Source: Gemmataceae bacterium (GTDB taxonomy: Bacteria; Planctomycetota; Planctomycetia; Gemmatales; Gemmataceae). Taken from it: a stretch of DNA of 64,000 nt. This document shows, piece by piece, positions 37,601 to 46,479 of the stretch. The position numbers and the translations under genes are program-made. The notes under the pieces were generated by a model that searched no databases, was not told the origin of the DNA, and saw only the letters and a program-made list of their open reading frames with translations. The DNA lies in contig JAKEET010000084.1 in the NCBI GenBank assembly GCA_022616435.1, positions 1 through 64,000 on the forward strand. Direction: 5' to 3'. Within the stretch, counting starts at the first letter, position 1; each line of letters starts with the position of its first letter.

Positions 37601-40600
37601 GTTGTCCAAGTATTCGAGACGGGGTCATACATCTCGGGAATCGGCACGTAATCCAGCGTGTTGTTCACCGAGCCGGCAGTCACCAGCACTCGGCCGTCCG
37701 CCAGGAGCGTGGCGGTCGGGTACCAGCGGCGATACGCCATGTCGGGTCCCCGCGTCCAGGTCATCGTGTCGGGATCGAAGATATTGACCATCTTGATGCC
37801 GAGCTGCGGCCCATCGCAGTCGTGCCCGCCGACAACGAGCACGCGGCCATCGGCCAACACGACTTGGGCCGAGCAGAAGATGTCATCGTCCTGGTGGACG
37901 AAGTAGGGGAGCGGCACGGGAGTAAACGTGTTGGTCGCAGGATTCCATACTCGCGCCGATGTCGAGCCGATGCAGTCAGGACCGCCGTCCCAGACCAAGA
38001 CACGGCCGTCTTTGAGCACGACCGAGTTCATCGCCACTAGCGGCCAGTTCTGCACCGGCGACCATTCGCCGATTTGGGACTCGACGCTGTTGCTCACAGT
38101 CACGGTCACGCCGGCGGAGGTGGATTCATTGCCGGCGGCGTCCCGGGCGCGAGCCGTCAGGGTGTGCGAGCCGTTCGTCGCCGTGGCGCTGTCCCAGGCG
38201 ACGCTGTACGGCGCCGTCGCATCCTCCGTGCCGAGAGCGAGGCCGTCGAGCAAGAACTGCACGCCAACCACGCCCACATTGTCCGAGGCGTTCGCGGATA
38301 CTGTCGTGGCGCCTGTGATCGTTGAACCGGCAGAGGGCGTCGTGATCGCGACCGCTGGCGCGGTCGTATCGGCGTTGCTCACCGTGACGCTTACCGGTGC
38401 CGACGTTGTGACGTTGCCCGCGGCATCGCGAGCGCGGGCGCTCAAGGTGTGCGATCCTTCGCTACTGGTAAGCGTGTTCCAGGAGACCGAATAGGGAGCA
38501 CTGGTGTCTTCGGCGCCCAGGTTGGCGCCGTCGAGTAGAAACTGCACACCGGCGACGCCGACGTTGTCGCTGGCGTTGGCGGTCACCGAGATCGTGCCTG
38601 AGACCATGGCCCCGGTCGCCGGACTAGTAACGGAAACGGTTGGCGAAGTGGTGTCGGCGCCGTCCACCGGCGTGTTCATGTCCGTTTGAATCTCGCCGGC
38701 AGTCAAGGCGCGGTTGTAAACGCGGATCTCATCGAGCAGGCCGCTGAAGTATTCGCCCCAGATCGTGTTGCCGCCGATCCGCAGCGCGTTCGCGCTTGCG
38801 GTAATGGCACCAGTCACGGCCCGCGTGGCCGCCTGGACGCCGTTGACGTACAAGCGCAAATTGGCGCCGTCGTACGTCGTTGTCAGGTGAGTCCACGTAT
38901 TGAGAGGGACGGCCGAAGTGCCTATGACACTGACATCGCTGCCCGAACGAAAGATGTATCCGGCTGGGGGCCGCCCAGTGTCATCGGACACATATAGCGA
39001 ATACGCCAGCCCGCTGGGTCGTTCTTTCAAAATCGCCGTCGTCCATCCGCTCAGGCTTGTCGGCCTCACCCACGCCTCCAGCGTCATCCCCGTCGTCAAA
39101 TCCAAGCTATTCGCGTCAGCCACCGTGACGTAATTGCTGGTCCCGTTGAACGACAAGGCGTTGCCGTACTTGCCGGCCGTCGTCCACGTGGCGCCGTTCA
39201 ACGTGCCGTTGTTGCCCGTTCCCGAGACGTCCGCCGTGGTCGTGCCGGCGCCTTCCTTGAACCCTAGGGCAACGACTAGCCCTGTTGCCGGAGGCGCGTC
39301 ATCATTCGTGATAGTCCCGGTGCCAACGCCTTGAGCAATCGTCGCGTTCGTCGGGTTGGAGAGACTCACCGTGAACGTCTCGTCCGACTCGACGGTCGTG
39401 TCGCCATTGACGGTGACGGCGATTGGTCGCGTCGTCTGTCCCGGAGTGAACGTCAACGTGCCGGAAGTTGCAACGTAGTCGCTGCCGGCGCTCGCCGAGC
39501 CGTTGGCGGTGGCGTATTGGACCGTGACTGTCTGACTGCTCGACGCCGACAAAGTGACCGTGAAGCCGGCGGTTGTCGTGCCGCTGTTGCCCTCCGACAC
39601 CGACGCGTTGTTGATGGACAACGACGGAGGCGGCGGCGCGGCCGCGGTCGTGAATGTCCACGTGAAGTCGGAGACGAGCGCGTTGCCAGCAAGGTCCTTT
39701 ACGCCGCCGCTGCCACCCTTGACACGGGCGGTGTACGCGGTTGTCAACTCCAGGGTCGCGTTCGGGTCGAGCGTTGCCGTGCGCGTGGCGACATCGTAGG
39801 AAACGGCCGCCGACACCAGGTTGTTTCCCGGATCGCGCAGCTCGACCGTGGCGGCGCTGATGGTGCCCGGCGTCATCGCCTCGCTGAACGTGGCGGTGAC
39901 GTTGTTCGTCGGCGCGACGCCGGAGGCGCCCGCGGTTGGCGACACGACCGTCACCGTCGGCGGCGTGGTATCGAGGCTGACCGGCGTATTCATGTCCGTC
40001 AGGATTTCCGACGGCGCCAGCACGCGATTGTAGATGCGCACTTCGTCGATCAGGCCGTCGAAATACTCGCCCCAGAGCACGTTGCCGCCGATCCGCAGCG
40101 GATTGTTCGAGGTTACGGCGGTCGCGACGACCGGAAGCAGGCCGACTTGGACGGCGTTGACATACAAGCGCAAATTAGCGCCGTCATACGTCATCGCGAG
40201 GTGCGACCAGGTGTTCAGCGCGAGCGGCGAGGATCCTACCGCGGACAGGTCGCCCTGGGTGTTGTTGTGGATGTACCCGGCGGGCCGCGGCGCGTTGTCA
40301 TTGGCGTACAACGTGTAGGCCATGCCGACCGCGGTTTCCTTCATGATCACCGTGTCCCAGCCGCTCAATGACTCCGGATTCACCCACGCTTCCAGCGTCA
40401 TGGCGCCGGTCAGGTCCAGCGAGGCCGAGTCATTCACCGTGACCCAGCTGCTGTTGCCGTTGAACGACAAGCCTGTGCCATACTTGCCTGCCGCCCACGT
40501 GGTCGCGTTGAGAGAGCCGTTATTTCCCTTGCCGGAGGCGTCGGTCGTCGTGCCGCCGGCGCCCTCATCGAAGCCAAGCGCGGCGACCAGGGTGTTCGAG

Positions 40601-42507
40601 CTCGACACGGTCACGTTCACGCCGGCCGACGGGATCTCGATATTGCCGCTGTCGTCCACGGCGCGACTGCGGATGAACGTCGGTCCGCTGACGGTTGGAT
40701 TCCACTGGTACGTCCAATTGGCCTTGCCAACCACCGGATGCCAGGTGACGCCGTTATCGGTGGAAACCTCGACGCCGCCCAGCACACCGCTGCCGTTTTC
40801 GGCCGCCGTGCCGGTAATCGTCACCGGAGTCCCCACTTGTAGCTCGGTCCCCGCGGGCGGCGACGTGACCGACGACGTCGGCGCTGAAGAGTCCGTCGAG
40901 GCGGTGGCGGCCACCAGGCCCGATTGCAGCGACGCCGGCTGAACGCCCATGTCGGCGAACAAGTTGACGGTGGCCTGCTGCATGCTCGGATCGGGCACGG
41001 TCGGGCCGTTCTTGTGATTGCCGTCGAGGCCCCACGACCATTGCACGCTGCCGGCGCTGAACACTAACGCTCCGGAAGGCGCCTTGTAGAGCGTGATCTT
41101 GTGGGTCGATGAGCCTGGGCCGGTTTCCGTTCCCCAGGGAACAATGACATGGCTCTGCGTGGTGAACGACGTCGAGGACATCGTCATCAGTCCCGCGGGC
41201 CGGAAGCCGTTGTCGAGATCCTCGTTCGTTTCATAACCCACCACGAACTGGCCGATCGTGGCGGTTTGGCCGGGCGGCAAGTTGGCGACGGGAGTGTCGC
41301 GCCAGAAGCGCAGGTTGCCGTCCGCCTCGGAGACATTCATGCTGATGCCGAGATCGACATTCGTCCGGTCATTCATGTACAGCGTGCCGGTGAGGCCATT
41401 CTCCGGCCGGCCGCCGTCGGACGGTGGGCTGAACCGAGTGTCGCGCCACGTGCCGGTCCAGGTCCACGTCGGGGCCACGTCGAGCGGGTCGATGCGGGCG
41501 TTGTTTTTGGACTCCTTGTAACAGACCAAGGTGCGGTACGGGGTCCCGGATGCATCGATGCTGCTTTCCCAGCGGACTTTCCAGTAGACCTCGTTCCCGC
41601 TGAAAAACGCCAAATCGACGCCGGCGTCGCGCGCCGCCTCGACGTTGGCGCGCTGCTGTCCGGACCAGTACTCGTCATGGCCTACCGATAGAAACACTTC
41701 GTGATTAAGCAGAAGATTGCCGATACGGTCGGTGTCCACGTCGCTGAAATAGCTGACGTCGTAGCCGTTGCGCTCCAGCCAGCGGATCATCGGATATTCG
41801 GAGTGCAGCGGCGAGTTGTAGTCGCCCAGCCCGCCGCCCCTGGCATCGACGATGAGCGGACGATTGTAGCTGACCTTGTACGCGCGGCCGTCCGGATTTC
41901 CTTCGTAGAGACTGTTGCCGCCCCAGTTGTTGTACGCTTGCCAGGTGGTGTCCGATGTCTGGAACAGCAAGTCGGAGGTGCTCTCGTCGGCGCGAACCAC
42001 GAAATAAATCACGCTGGCCCCGCCGTTGTCCTCACGCGTCGGCCGAGCGAAATAAAGGCCGGAAGTGGCATCGGCCGGCACGGCCCAGGAAGCCGACACC
42101 GACCAGTTGCCGGCATCAACCAATCCAGTCGCGGCATTGGTGAGAGGATTGGGTTGATTCTGCCGCGTTACTTGCGATGAGGGGATGGTGGCAACTAAAC
42201 GGGCGCCATTGCCGCCGTAATAACCCATGCGATAGATGTCGACGCGATAAGGTGCAAGCGTGGTGTCGGTGATCTTGAAGTCGATGGTCTGGCCGTGATT
42301 CACGCTCATGTTCGTGGCGAAGCCCTGCAACGTCGGGTCGCCGATTTGAAAGACCCCCCAGACACTTTCGGGCGTTCCGGGCAGCTGGTTCTCGGCGACG
42401 ATCGCGTTGCTCGGGACAATGCGGTCTTCGAGGCTTTCAACACATAGGCGGATTCGATCAGATCGCACGGTGTGCCTGGATCGAATACCACCTCGGGAAT
42501 AGTGCAT
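34687..42507 (-). CDS. giant surface protein: dimethylformamidase-beta-like, LamG, Calx-beta, copper-radical oxidase, metalloprotease
   Basis: About 2606 residues. LEDRIVPS lies at 24-31. Approximate order: dimethylformamidase-beta-like module (35-530), Ig (555-645), LamG (640-840), SbsA-type Ig (850-955), Calx-beta (955-1066, VSEGNSGTT), LamG (1075-1280), two Ig (1283-1472), galactose/glyoxal-oxidase kelch plus C-terminal domain (1475-1940), FN3, Ig, LamG (2150-2355) and a metzincin-like end with HELGHVLGLDD near 2466. The oxidase part keeps the cysteine of the Cys-Tyr cofactor (DIFCSAQ, near 1545) and the ligands Tyr (RRWYPTA, near 1595), Tyr-His (REYHSTA, 1802-1803) and His (VTHSFN, near 1885). 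It could therefore oxidise sugar or alcohol groups outside the cell, releasing peroxide. The ATG at 42507 has only a weak ribosome site. Confidence 0.88.
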   Translation of the reverse strand: MHYSRGGIRSRHTVRSDRIRLCVESLEDRIVPSNAIVAENQLPGTPESVWGVFQIGDPTLQGFATNMSVNHGQTIDFKITDTTLAPYRVDIYRMGYYGGNGARLVATIPSSQVTRQNQPNPLTNAATGLVDAGNWSVSASWAVPADATSGLYFARPTREDNGGASVIYFVVRADESTSDLLFQTSDTTWQAYNNWGGNSLYEGNPDGRAYKVSYNRPLIVDARGGGLGDYNSPLHSEYPMIRWLERNGYDVSYFSDVDTDRIGNLLLNHEVFLSVGHDEYWSGQQRANVEAARDAGVDLAFFSGNEVYWKVRWESSIDASGTPYRTLVCYKESKNNARIDPLDVAPTWTWTGTWRDTRFSPPSDGGRPENGLTGTLYMNDRTNVDLGISMNVSEADGNLRFWRDTPVANLPPGQTATIGQFVVGYETNEDLDNGFRPAGLMTMSSTSFTTQSHVIVPWGTETGPGSSTHKITLYKAPSGALVFSAGSVQWSWGLDGNHKNGPTVPDPSMQQATVNLFADMGVQPASLQSGLVAATASTDSSAPTSSVTSPPAGTELQVGTPVTITGTAAENGSGVLGGVEVSTDNGVTWHPVVGKANWTYQWNPTVSGPTFIRSRAVDDSGNIEIPSAGVNVTVSSSNTLVAALGFDEGAGGTTTDASGKGNNGSLNATTWAAGKYGTGLSFNGNSSWVTVNDSASLDLTGAMTLEAWVNPESLSGWDTVIMKETAVGMAYTLYANDNAPRPAGYIHNNTQGDLSAVGSSPLALNTWSHLAMTYDGANLRLYVNAVQVGLLPVVATAVTSNNPLRIGGNVLWGEYFDGLIDEVRIYNRVLAPSEILTDMNTPVSLDTTPPTVTVVSPTAGASGVAPTNNVTATFSEAMTPGTISAATVELRDPGNNLVSAAVSYDVATRTATLDPNATLELTTAYTARVKGGSGGVKDLAGNALVSDFTWTFTTAAAPPPPSLSINNASVSEGNSGTTTAGFTVTLSASSSQTVTVQYATANGSASAGSDYVATSGTLTFTPGQTTRPIAVTVNGDTTVESDETFTVSLSNPTNATIAQGVGTGTITNDDAPPATGLVVALGFKEGAGTTTADVSGTGNNGTLNGATWTTAGKYGNALSFNGTSNYVTVADANSLDLTTGMTLEAWVRPTSLSGWTTAILKERPSGLAYSLYVSDDTGRPPAGYIFRSGSDVSVIGTSAVPLNTWTHLTTTYDGANLRLYVNGVQAATRAVTGAITASANALRIGGNTIWGEYFSGLLDEIRVYNRALTAGEIQTDMNTPVDGADTTSPTVSVTSPATGAMVSGTISVTANASDNVGVAGVQFLLDGANLGAEDTSAPYSVSWNTLTSSEGSHTLSARARDAAGNVTTSAPVSVTVSNADTTAPAVAITTPSAGSTITGATTVSANASDNVGVVGVQFLLDGLALGTEDATAPYSVAWDSATATNGSHTLTARARDAAGNESTSAGVTVTVSNSVESQIGEWSPVQNWPLVAMNSVVLKDGRVLVWDGGPDCIGSTSARVWNPATNTFTPVPLPYFVHQDDDIFCSAQVVLADGRVLVVGGHDCDGPQLGIKMVNIFDPDTMTWTRGPDMAYRRWYPTATLLADGRVLVTAGSVNNTLDYVPIPEMYDPVSNTWTTLTAANQTIPNYPFVFQTPDGRVLVAGSDEAKMATYILDVATQSWSLVDPTVLDGGSAVMYAPGQIMKAGSSYLSAPADNGGNIPSAATTYVLDATLPTPAWQQTASMANPRTHLNLTVLPDGTVLATGGSTDIGGINPATGVLPAELWNPATQTWTTMASMARAREYHSTAFLLPDARVVVTGSGHNFANSYAEFSAETYSPAYLFKGARPTVTTAPAQLGYASSFFVGTPDGADIASVVLIRNGAVTHSFNMEQRYVPLSFTQTTGGLNIDAPANSNLAPPGYYMLFLVNGDGVPSVAPIVRLPAPTEDAEPPTAPGGFTANDGIGQATLSWSPSTDNVGVTNYNVHRSTAPGFTPTTANRIAQPTTTSFVDSGLSAGTYYYVVTAQDARGNVSLPSSEDSATVTIPDTTPPSVNITSPAGAATVSGTIAVSANASDNIGVAGVQFLLDGNNLGAEDITAPFSISWTTTTATNGTHNLTARARDAAGNTTTSAVVSVTVSNSAPTGLVLALSFNASSGATATDTSGLGNNGTVSGATWSTTGKYGNALSFDGTNDLVTVPDAASLDLTTGMTLEAWVRPTTINGWETVILKEAPGELAYALYADNNGNDSGGPRRPAGWIRQGSTSYGTAGTAQLAVNTWTHLASTYDGAALRLFVNGVQVSSLARSGSMLVTGNPLRVGGNNVWSEWFNGLIDEVRVYNRALTAAEITTDMNTPINGGFLHLDVAAVVPGPHTEPLTEEMMTPVVNEAIARWVATGTASQAALEAVPVQITDLPGNELGFTSATGVLIDRDAAGFGWFVDPTPADDSEFSLSHGPAYMKVDLLTVLAHELGHVLGLDDNEPGGDLMAGTVPLGVRRLPTPDRMAHHLEPAPQPTALPAMDVAALHLVHPKAPVATAAAGPIKKVGAKLFRANLHVAAPKARIRSHKNAQAAKLQPVKTSSLLDRLIHRFIAAWSRGGNGSMTQKPNRP

Positions 42508-42710
42508 GATTTGGGCCTACCCACAAGCAGTTCGGTGACGAACTGCCGTCCACGGGCACCGCGGAGAATAGGTCAGGACCCTGAAGGGTAGACCAAATCG
42601 TACACACGCATCCGTGAATTGCAACAAGAAACTTCACATTCGCTAAAAGTACCCGAGAACGGGCATCCCGGACGGCCGACAATAGCAGGAGGTTCGGCGG
42701 GCCAATGTCC

Positions 42711-43994
42711 TTAGGGCGTGCCCCACCGCGAACGCACCAGCGCCCGACCCCAATCCGGGTTCGGAAGCTTGCCGTTGCCGTAGAAATCCGAGGCCGTCAC
42801 GTCAAACCACAGCGCCTGATCGATCACGTCGGTCCACTGGGCGCCTTGCGGGCCGGCATTCAGCGTCAGGCTGTAGCGACCCGGGGCCAAGGGGAGTTCG
42901 TCGAGCCGGCACAGCAGCCTCTTCTGGCGGCGCAACGATGCAGGAGCGGTATCCGTCAAGTAGGTGGCTGCCGTGAAGACGCGGCATCCCAGCGCGTCGT
43001 CGAAGCCGATCGCCACGTGCGAATCCGCAATTGTGCGGTTCGGCAGGTATTCAATGTCGATCGTGATGGGATCGCCGCACATGACTTGCGTCACCGGCTG
43101 ACCGTCCGAGTTCAGCAGCTGCACGCGGCCCAGGAGCGGCGTGCAGCTCGGGCGCCGGTTGGGGTGCTCCGCCAGATTCACGTCGCCTTCGTGAACGGCG
43201 TTGCACTGGCTGAGATACTCCTTGACGCCGCCTTCGCAGTCGCCGAGGTACGAAAGCCGGCCTTTGTCGAACACGGCCACCTTCTCGCATAGGTGCAGGA
43301 TCGTGGACATGTTATGGCTGACAAAGACCACCGTGCGTCCTGATCTGCTGACGTCGTCCATCTTGCCCAGGCACTTCTTCTGAAACGCCGCGTCGCCGAC
43401 CGCCAGCACTTCGTCCACCAGCAGGATCTCCGGCTCCATGTGCGAGGCGACGGCAAAGGCAAGCCGCACGAACATGCCGCTCGAGTAACGCTTGACCGGC
43501 GTATCGAGGAAACGATCCACTTCGGAAAAGGCGACGATGTCGTCGAACTTTCGAGCGATCTCGCGCCGCGACATGCCGAAGATCGCGCCATTCAGATAGA
43601 TGTTTTCCCGCCCCGTCAGCTCCGTGTGGAATCCCGTGCCCACTTCCAGCAGGCTGCCGATGCGGCCGCGCAGCTCGACACGGCCTGCAGTCGGCTCCGT
43701 GATGCGGCTGAGCACTTTGAGGAACGTCGACTTGCCGGCGCCGTTGCGGCCGATGAGGCCGACCACCTCGCCGGGCTTGATGTCCAGGGAGATGTCTTTC
43801 AATGCCCAGAGGTCCGTCGACGGGGTCTGGGAATTGGCGGGAACGCGGCGTTTGCTGAAGAGCTTCGTCGCATTCGACCACGATTGGCGAACCGTGTTCG
43901 ACACTGATTCGCGCAATGTCGTGTAGCCGCCGGTGCGCGTGGCGCCGAGCTGGTAGAGCTTCGACAGGTTTCGAACGGAAATTGCGGACGGCAT
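42711..43994 (-). CDS. wzt: ABC exporter ATPase with Wzt-type C-terminal domain
   Basis: About 427 residues. Walker A GRNGAGKST near residues 81-89, signature YSSGMFVRLAF near 167, Walker B ILLVDEVLAVGD near 190, and the H-loop FVSHN. Residues about 275-427 form the beta-sandwich carbohydrate-recognition domain of Wzt-type ATPases, which reads the end group of the polymer before export. It pairs with the permease encoded at 55467-56354, so the two halves of the exporter are the first and last genes of the operon. It exports undecaprenyl-linked polysaccharide across the inner membrane. It lies 27 bases after the GT2 gene. The symbol is by similarity. Confidence 0.9.
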   Translation of the reverse strand: MPSAISVRNLSKLYQLGATRTGGYTTLRESVSNTVRQSWSNATKLFSKRRVPANSQTPSTDLWALKDISLDIKPGEVVGLIGRNGAGKSTFLKVLSRITEPTAGRVELRGRIGSLLEVGTGFHTELTGRENIYLNGAIFGMSRREIARKFDDIVAFSEVDRFLDTPVKRYSSGMFVRLAFAVASHMEPEILLVDEVLAVGDAAFQKKCLGKMDDVSRSGRTVVFVSHNMSTILHLCEKVAVFDKGRLSYLGDCEGGVKEYLSQCNAVHEGDVNLAEHPNRRPSCTPLLGRVQLLNSDGQPVTQVMCGDPITIDIEYLPNRTIADSHVAIGFDDALGCRVFTAATYLTDTAPASLRRQKRLLCRLDELPLAPGRYSLTLNAGPQGAQWTDVIDQALWFDVTASDFYGNGKLPNPDWGRALVRSRWGTP

Positions 43995-44021
43995 GAGGAT
44001 GTTCCGTAGTACGCTGGCTGA

Positions 44022-45053
44022 CTAAGCTCCCGAAGTCTTCAAGACCTCGGGAGTCTGACGAAATCGACCGATCAAGGGCTGCAGCAGGGACCAACCGCGG
44101 CGGCCGATGCGGCGTTTCCAGCGAAACCGCCGGTATTCGGGGGTCGCGTCGAGCCGCGGGTAGATGCGAAGCGCTTCCGCCAGGCAATTTTCACAAGCGT
44201 CAAGGTCGCTCGCGTCGAACGCGCCGCTGGCGGCCCAGAATGCTTGCATGCCGAGACTGTGACGGGCCAGAGCATGGAGCCGTTCCGGGTCGTGCAGCAA
44301 ATGGCCGTCATCCCGAAAGAACGCATCAAATGCTTCATGGCGTTCTTTGAGATCGCCGAGCGCGTTGCCGAGGTACTGGTGCTGCATATTTGCTTGATGC
44401 ATGCGCTTGCACGCCTGGACGGCTCGAACGCGGCCGACAGCGCCGCGCGCCGCAAAACGAAGCCACATCTCCATGTCGCAACTGTGCGGCAGTGACTTGC
44501 GATAACCGCCGATCTGCCGCTGCACGGCGGTTCGCACAACCACCGTGGGAGTCGCCACAGGATTGTCGCCGTTGCCGCAGCAGCTTCCGATGAAATCCTC
44601 TCCCCGGACAACTTCCACCGCGGGCTCGACGGGCTCGCGCGGCAAGGTCGGTGGGGCATCACCCATCAACAACTGCTCGCCGTGGACCAGGCAAACGGCA
44701 GGATCGGCTTCCATTACCTTGACGGCGCGGCGAAGCGCGCCGGGCGCCAGCATATCGTCGGCGGAGAGAAGCAGTACGTACTTCGCAGAGGCCCATTCGA
44801 GCAACCCTTCGTTGTACGTGTCAACGTGCCGATTATTCACGGCGTGGCGTCGATACTCGACGCGGCCGTCGCGCCGGACCAGGTCGGCCGCCACATCCGG
44901 CGTGTGATCCGGAGAAGCGTCGTCCAGGATCAACACGCGGACCTGAACGCCGATCTGGCTCAGGACGCTTTCCACGCAGCCCGTGAGATAATGACCATAC
45001 CGGTAGCATGGCACAACGACGTCAACCTGGCTCAACACTGCTGTTGACCTCAT
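44022..45053 (-). CDS. GT2-family glycosyltransferase
   Basis: About 343 residues, GT-A fold. The N-terminal pattern VDVVVPCYRYGHYLTGCVES with LILDDASPD and the metal-binding SADD near residue 96 are typical of GT2. The C-terminal half is helical and cysteine- and histidine-rich (KRMHQANMQHQYLG) and is not assigned. It adds a sugar from a nucleotide donor at the cytoplasmic face. The ATG at 45053 overlaps the lipoprotein stop by ATGA; a longer upstream reading runs through the lipoprotein gene in another frame and is not coding. Confidence 0.88.
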   Translation of the reverse strand: MRSTAVLSQVDVVVPCYRYGHYLTGCVESVLSQIGVQVRVLILDDASPDHTPDVAADLVRRDGRVEYRRHAVNNRHVDTYNEGLLEWASAKYVLLLSADDMLAPGALRRAVKVMEADPAVCLVHGEQLLMGDAPPTLPREPVEPAVEVVRGEDFIGSCCGNGDNPVATPTVVVRTAVQRQIGGYRKSLPHSCDMEMWLRFAARGAVGRVRAVQACKRMHQANMQHQYLGNALGDLKERHEAFDAFFRDDGHLLHDPERLHALARHSLGMQAFWAASGAFDASDLDACENCLAEALRIYPRLDATPEYRRFRWKRRIGRRGWSLLQPLIGRFRQTPEVLKTSGA

Positions 45054-45466
45054 TGCGGCACTGTGATGGTGATGGACACGTGATTGTCGCCCGCAGCCAC
45101 GACCTTGGCCTTTTGTTCCCAGCGAATCACATGAGCTCGGGACTTGTTCATGACCGGAAGGACGGTGACCTTGTAGTCGCCTTCGATCGCGCCTGGCACT
45201 TTGGTCTGTCCAACCACGGTGCTCAGCGAGAAGTCTCCACCGGATTGAATTTCTCCCATGATGGTGTAAGGAGAACCATTCACCGGCACGAACTGGACCA
45301 GCCCGGCCGTCACCGGCGCCCCACCCTTCAAGACCACCTTGCCTGTGACCGGCACAGTCTTGGGCAAGTTCGCATTGGCGTCGCCTGTGCCGCACCCGCT
45401 CACGTTGAGCGTCAGGAGCAGCGCGCCCGCGACGAGGAGGACCGATGACTTTTGCATGACATTCAT
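45050..45466 (-). CDS. small lipoprotein, carboxypeptidase-regulatory-like fold
   Basis: About 138 residues. A hydrophobic signal (VLLVAGALLLTLNVSGC) ends in a lipobox with Cys25. The mature part is a beta-sandwich domain of the carboxypeptidase-regulatory-like type (VTGKVVLKGGAPVTAGLVQF, then EGDYKVTVLPV). Planctomycetes carry many copies of this lipoprotein next to DUF1559 pseudopilins, as here, and their function is unknown. It lies 39 bases after the pseudopilin gene and overlaps the GT2 gene by ATGA. Confidence 0.85.
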   Translation of the reverse strand: MNVMQKSSVLLVAGALLLTLNVSGCGTGDANANLPKTVPVTGKVVLKGGAPVTAGLVQFVPVNGSPYTIMGEIQSGGDFSLSTVVGQTKVPGAIEGDYKVTVLPVMNKSRAHVIRWEQKAKVVAAGDNHVSITITVPQ

Positions 45467-45505
45467 AAGGTTCGTTCTTCCATCGCTTATGCAAAGCGCT
45501 GAGCT

Positions 45506-46456
45506 TTACCAATCGTTGCCAAGCGGATTGCCGTCCCGGGGATCCGTCGCATGGATCCAGGTCGTTTGCGAAAGGCTTCGGGCCACAAGGCGGACGCTGC
45601 CGTCGCCGAGGCAAACATTGATTCCCTCCCCATGAGGGGATTGCGCCCGCGTCGAGTCGCACTGGGTAATCCAGTTGGGCGTGACCTGAAAAAGAAGACA
45701 TCCGTTATAGCCGGGCTGCCATGGCGTTTGCGCGAAGTTGTTGACGCAGAATACCGGCCGCCAGACATTGTTGGAATCCGACCAATGGTTTCCGAAGGTC
45801 GTGCTTGAGTCGATGACGCCGGACAGCCCGCATTCAGCATAGCGCTCCGTGTAGAAGACCGTGTTCGAAAGTCCGTCGGGAAAATGGGCGGGCAGGCGCG
45901 ACGCGCCCTCCAGGGCGCCCTGGAACGTATCCGGGCTCAAGGGATTGCCAAAGACGTAATAGTTGGCTGCGTAGTTGCTGACGGCCCACAGGTTGGCGTC
46001 CAGGTTGGTGGTCGTGCCTTTCTTGGAAACACGCGACGGCGTGGGATCGAACGGACACAAGTACGTCGGCACGGAGTGGGCATAGACCGGCTCGCCGTCC
46101 ACCACGGTTGTCACTTCACCCTTGGCGAGCTGATACAGTGCGTTCTGTTCGATGTACGGCAACAGCCAGTTGAACACGGTATATCCTCGCGCTCCGCGGT
46201 ACGGCCCGGGCACCGCGATGTAACTCCATTGTCCAGACGTCGTCATCGGCGGCAGAACCCGATTGGCGTCATGAATGGCATGTGTCGCCAGGCCAATCTG
46301 TTTCAGGTTGTTCTGGCACTCCGCGCGCGCGGCCGCGGCGCGTACCTTCTGCACTGCCGGTATCAAGAGCGCGATCAAGATGCCAATGATCGCGATCACG
46401 ACCAGCAATTCGATCAGCGTGAATCCCGCCCGGCGCTGCGGCGGCGATTGGCACAT
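45506..46456 (-). CDS. DUF1559-type pseudopilin
   Basis: About 316 residues. The ATG at 46456 has GGGAG 8 bases upstream and gives a short basic leader ending in RRAG, followed by the type IV prepilin motif FTLIELLVVIAIIGILIALL with Glu at +5. The C-terminus has the DUF1559 H-x9-DG signature (SPHGEGINVCLGDGS). It is expected to be cleaved by a prepilin peptidase and assembled or anchored as a pseudopilin-like protein. This family is expanded in planctomycetes and poorly understood. A position inside an exopolysaccharide operon suggests a link to export, but that is inference. Confidence 0.9.
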   Translation of the reverse strand: MCQSPPQRRAGFTLIELLVVIAIIGILIALLIPAVQKVRAAAARAECQNNLKQIGLATHAIHDANRVLPPMTTSGQWSYIAVPGPYRGARGYTVFNWLLPYIEQNALYQLAKGEVTTVVDGEPVYAHSVPTYLCPFDPTPSRVSKKGTTTNLDANLWAVSNYAANYYVFGNPLSPDTFQGALEGASRLPAHFPDGLSNTVFYTERYAECGLSGVIDSSTTFGNHWSDSNNVWRPVFCVNNFAQTPWQPGYNGCLLFQVTPNWITQCDSTRAQSPHGEGINVCLGDGSVRLVARSLSQTTWIHATDPRDGNPLGNDW

Positions 46457-46479
46457 GGCTGGAACTCCCATTTGCGGGA

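Noticed and set aside
45054-45701. Upstream extension of the GT2 gene
   Set aside because: It overlaps the lipoprotein gene in another frame. The ATG at 45053 starts the normal GT2 fold and couples by ATGA.
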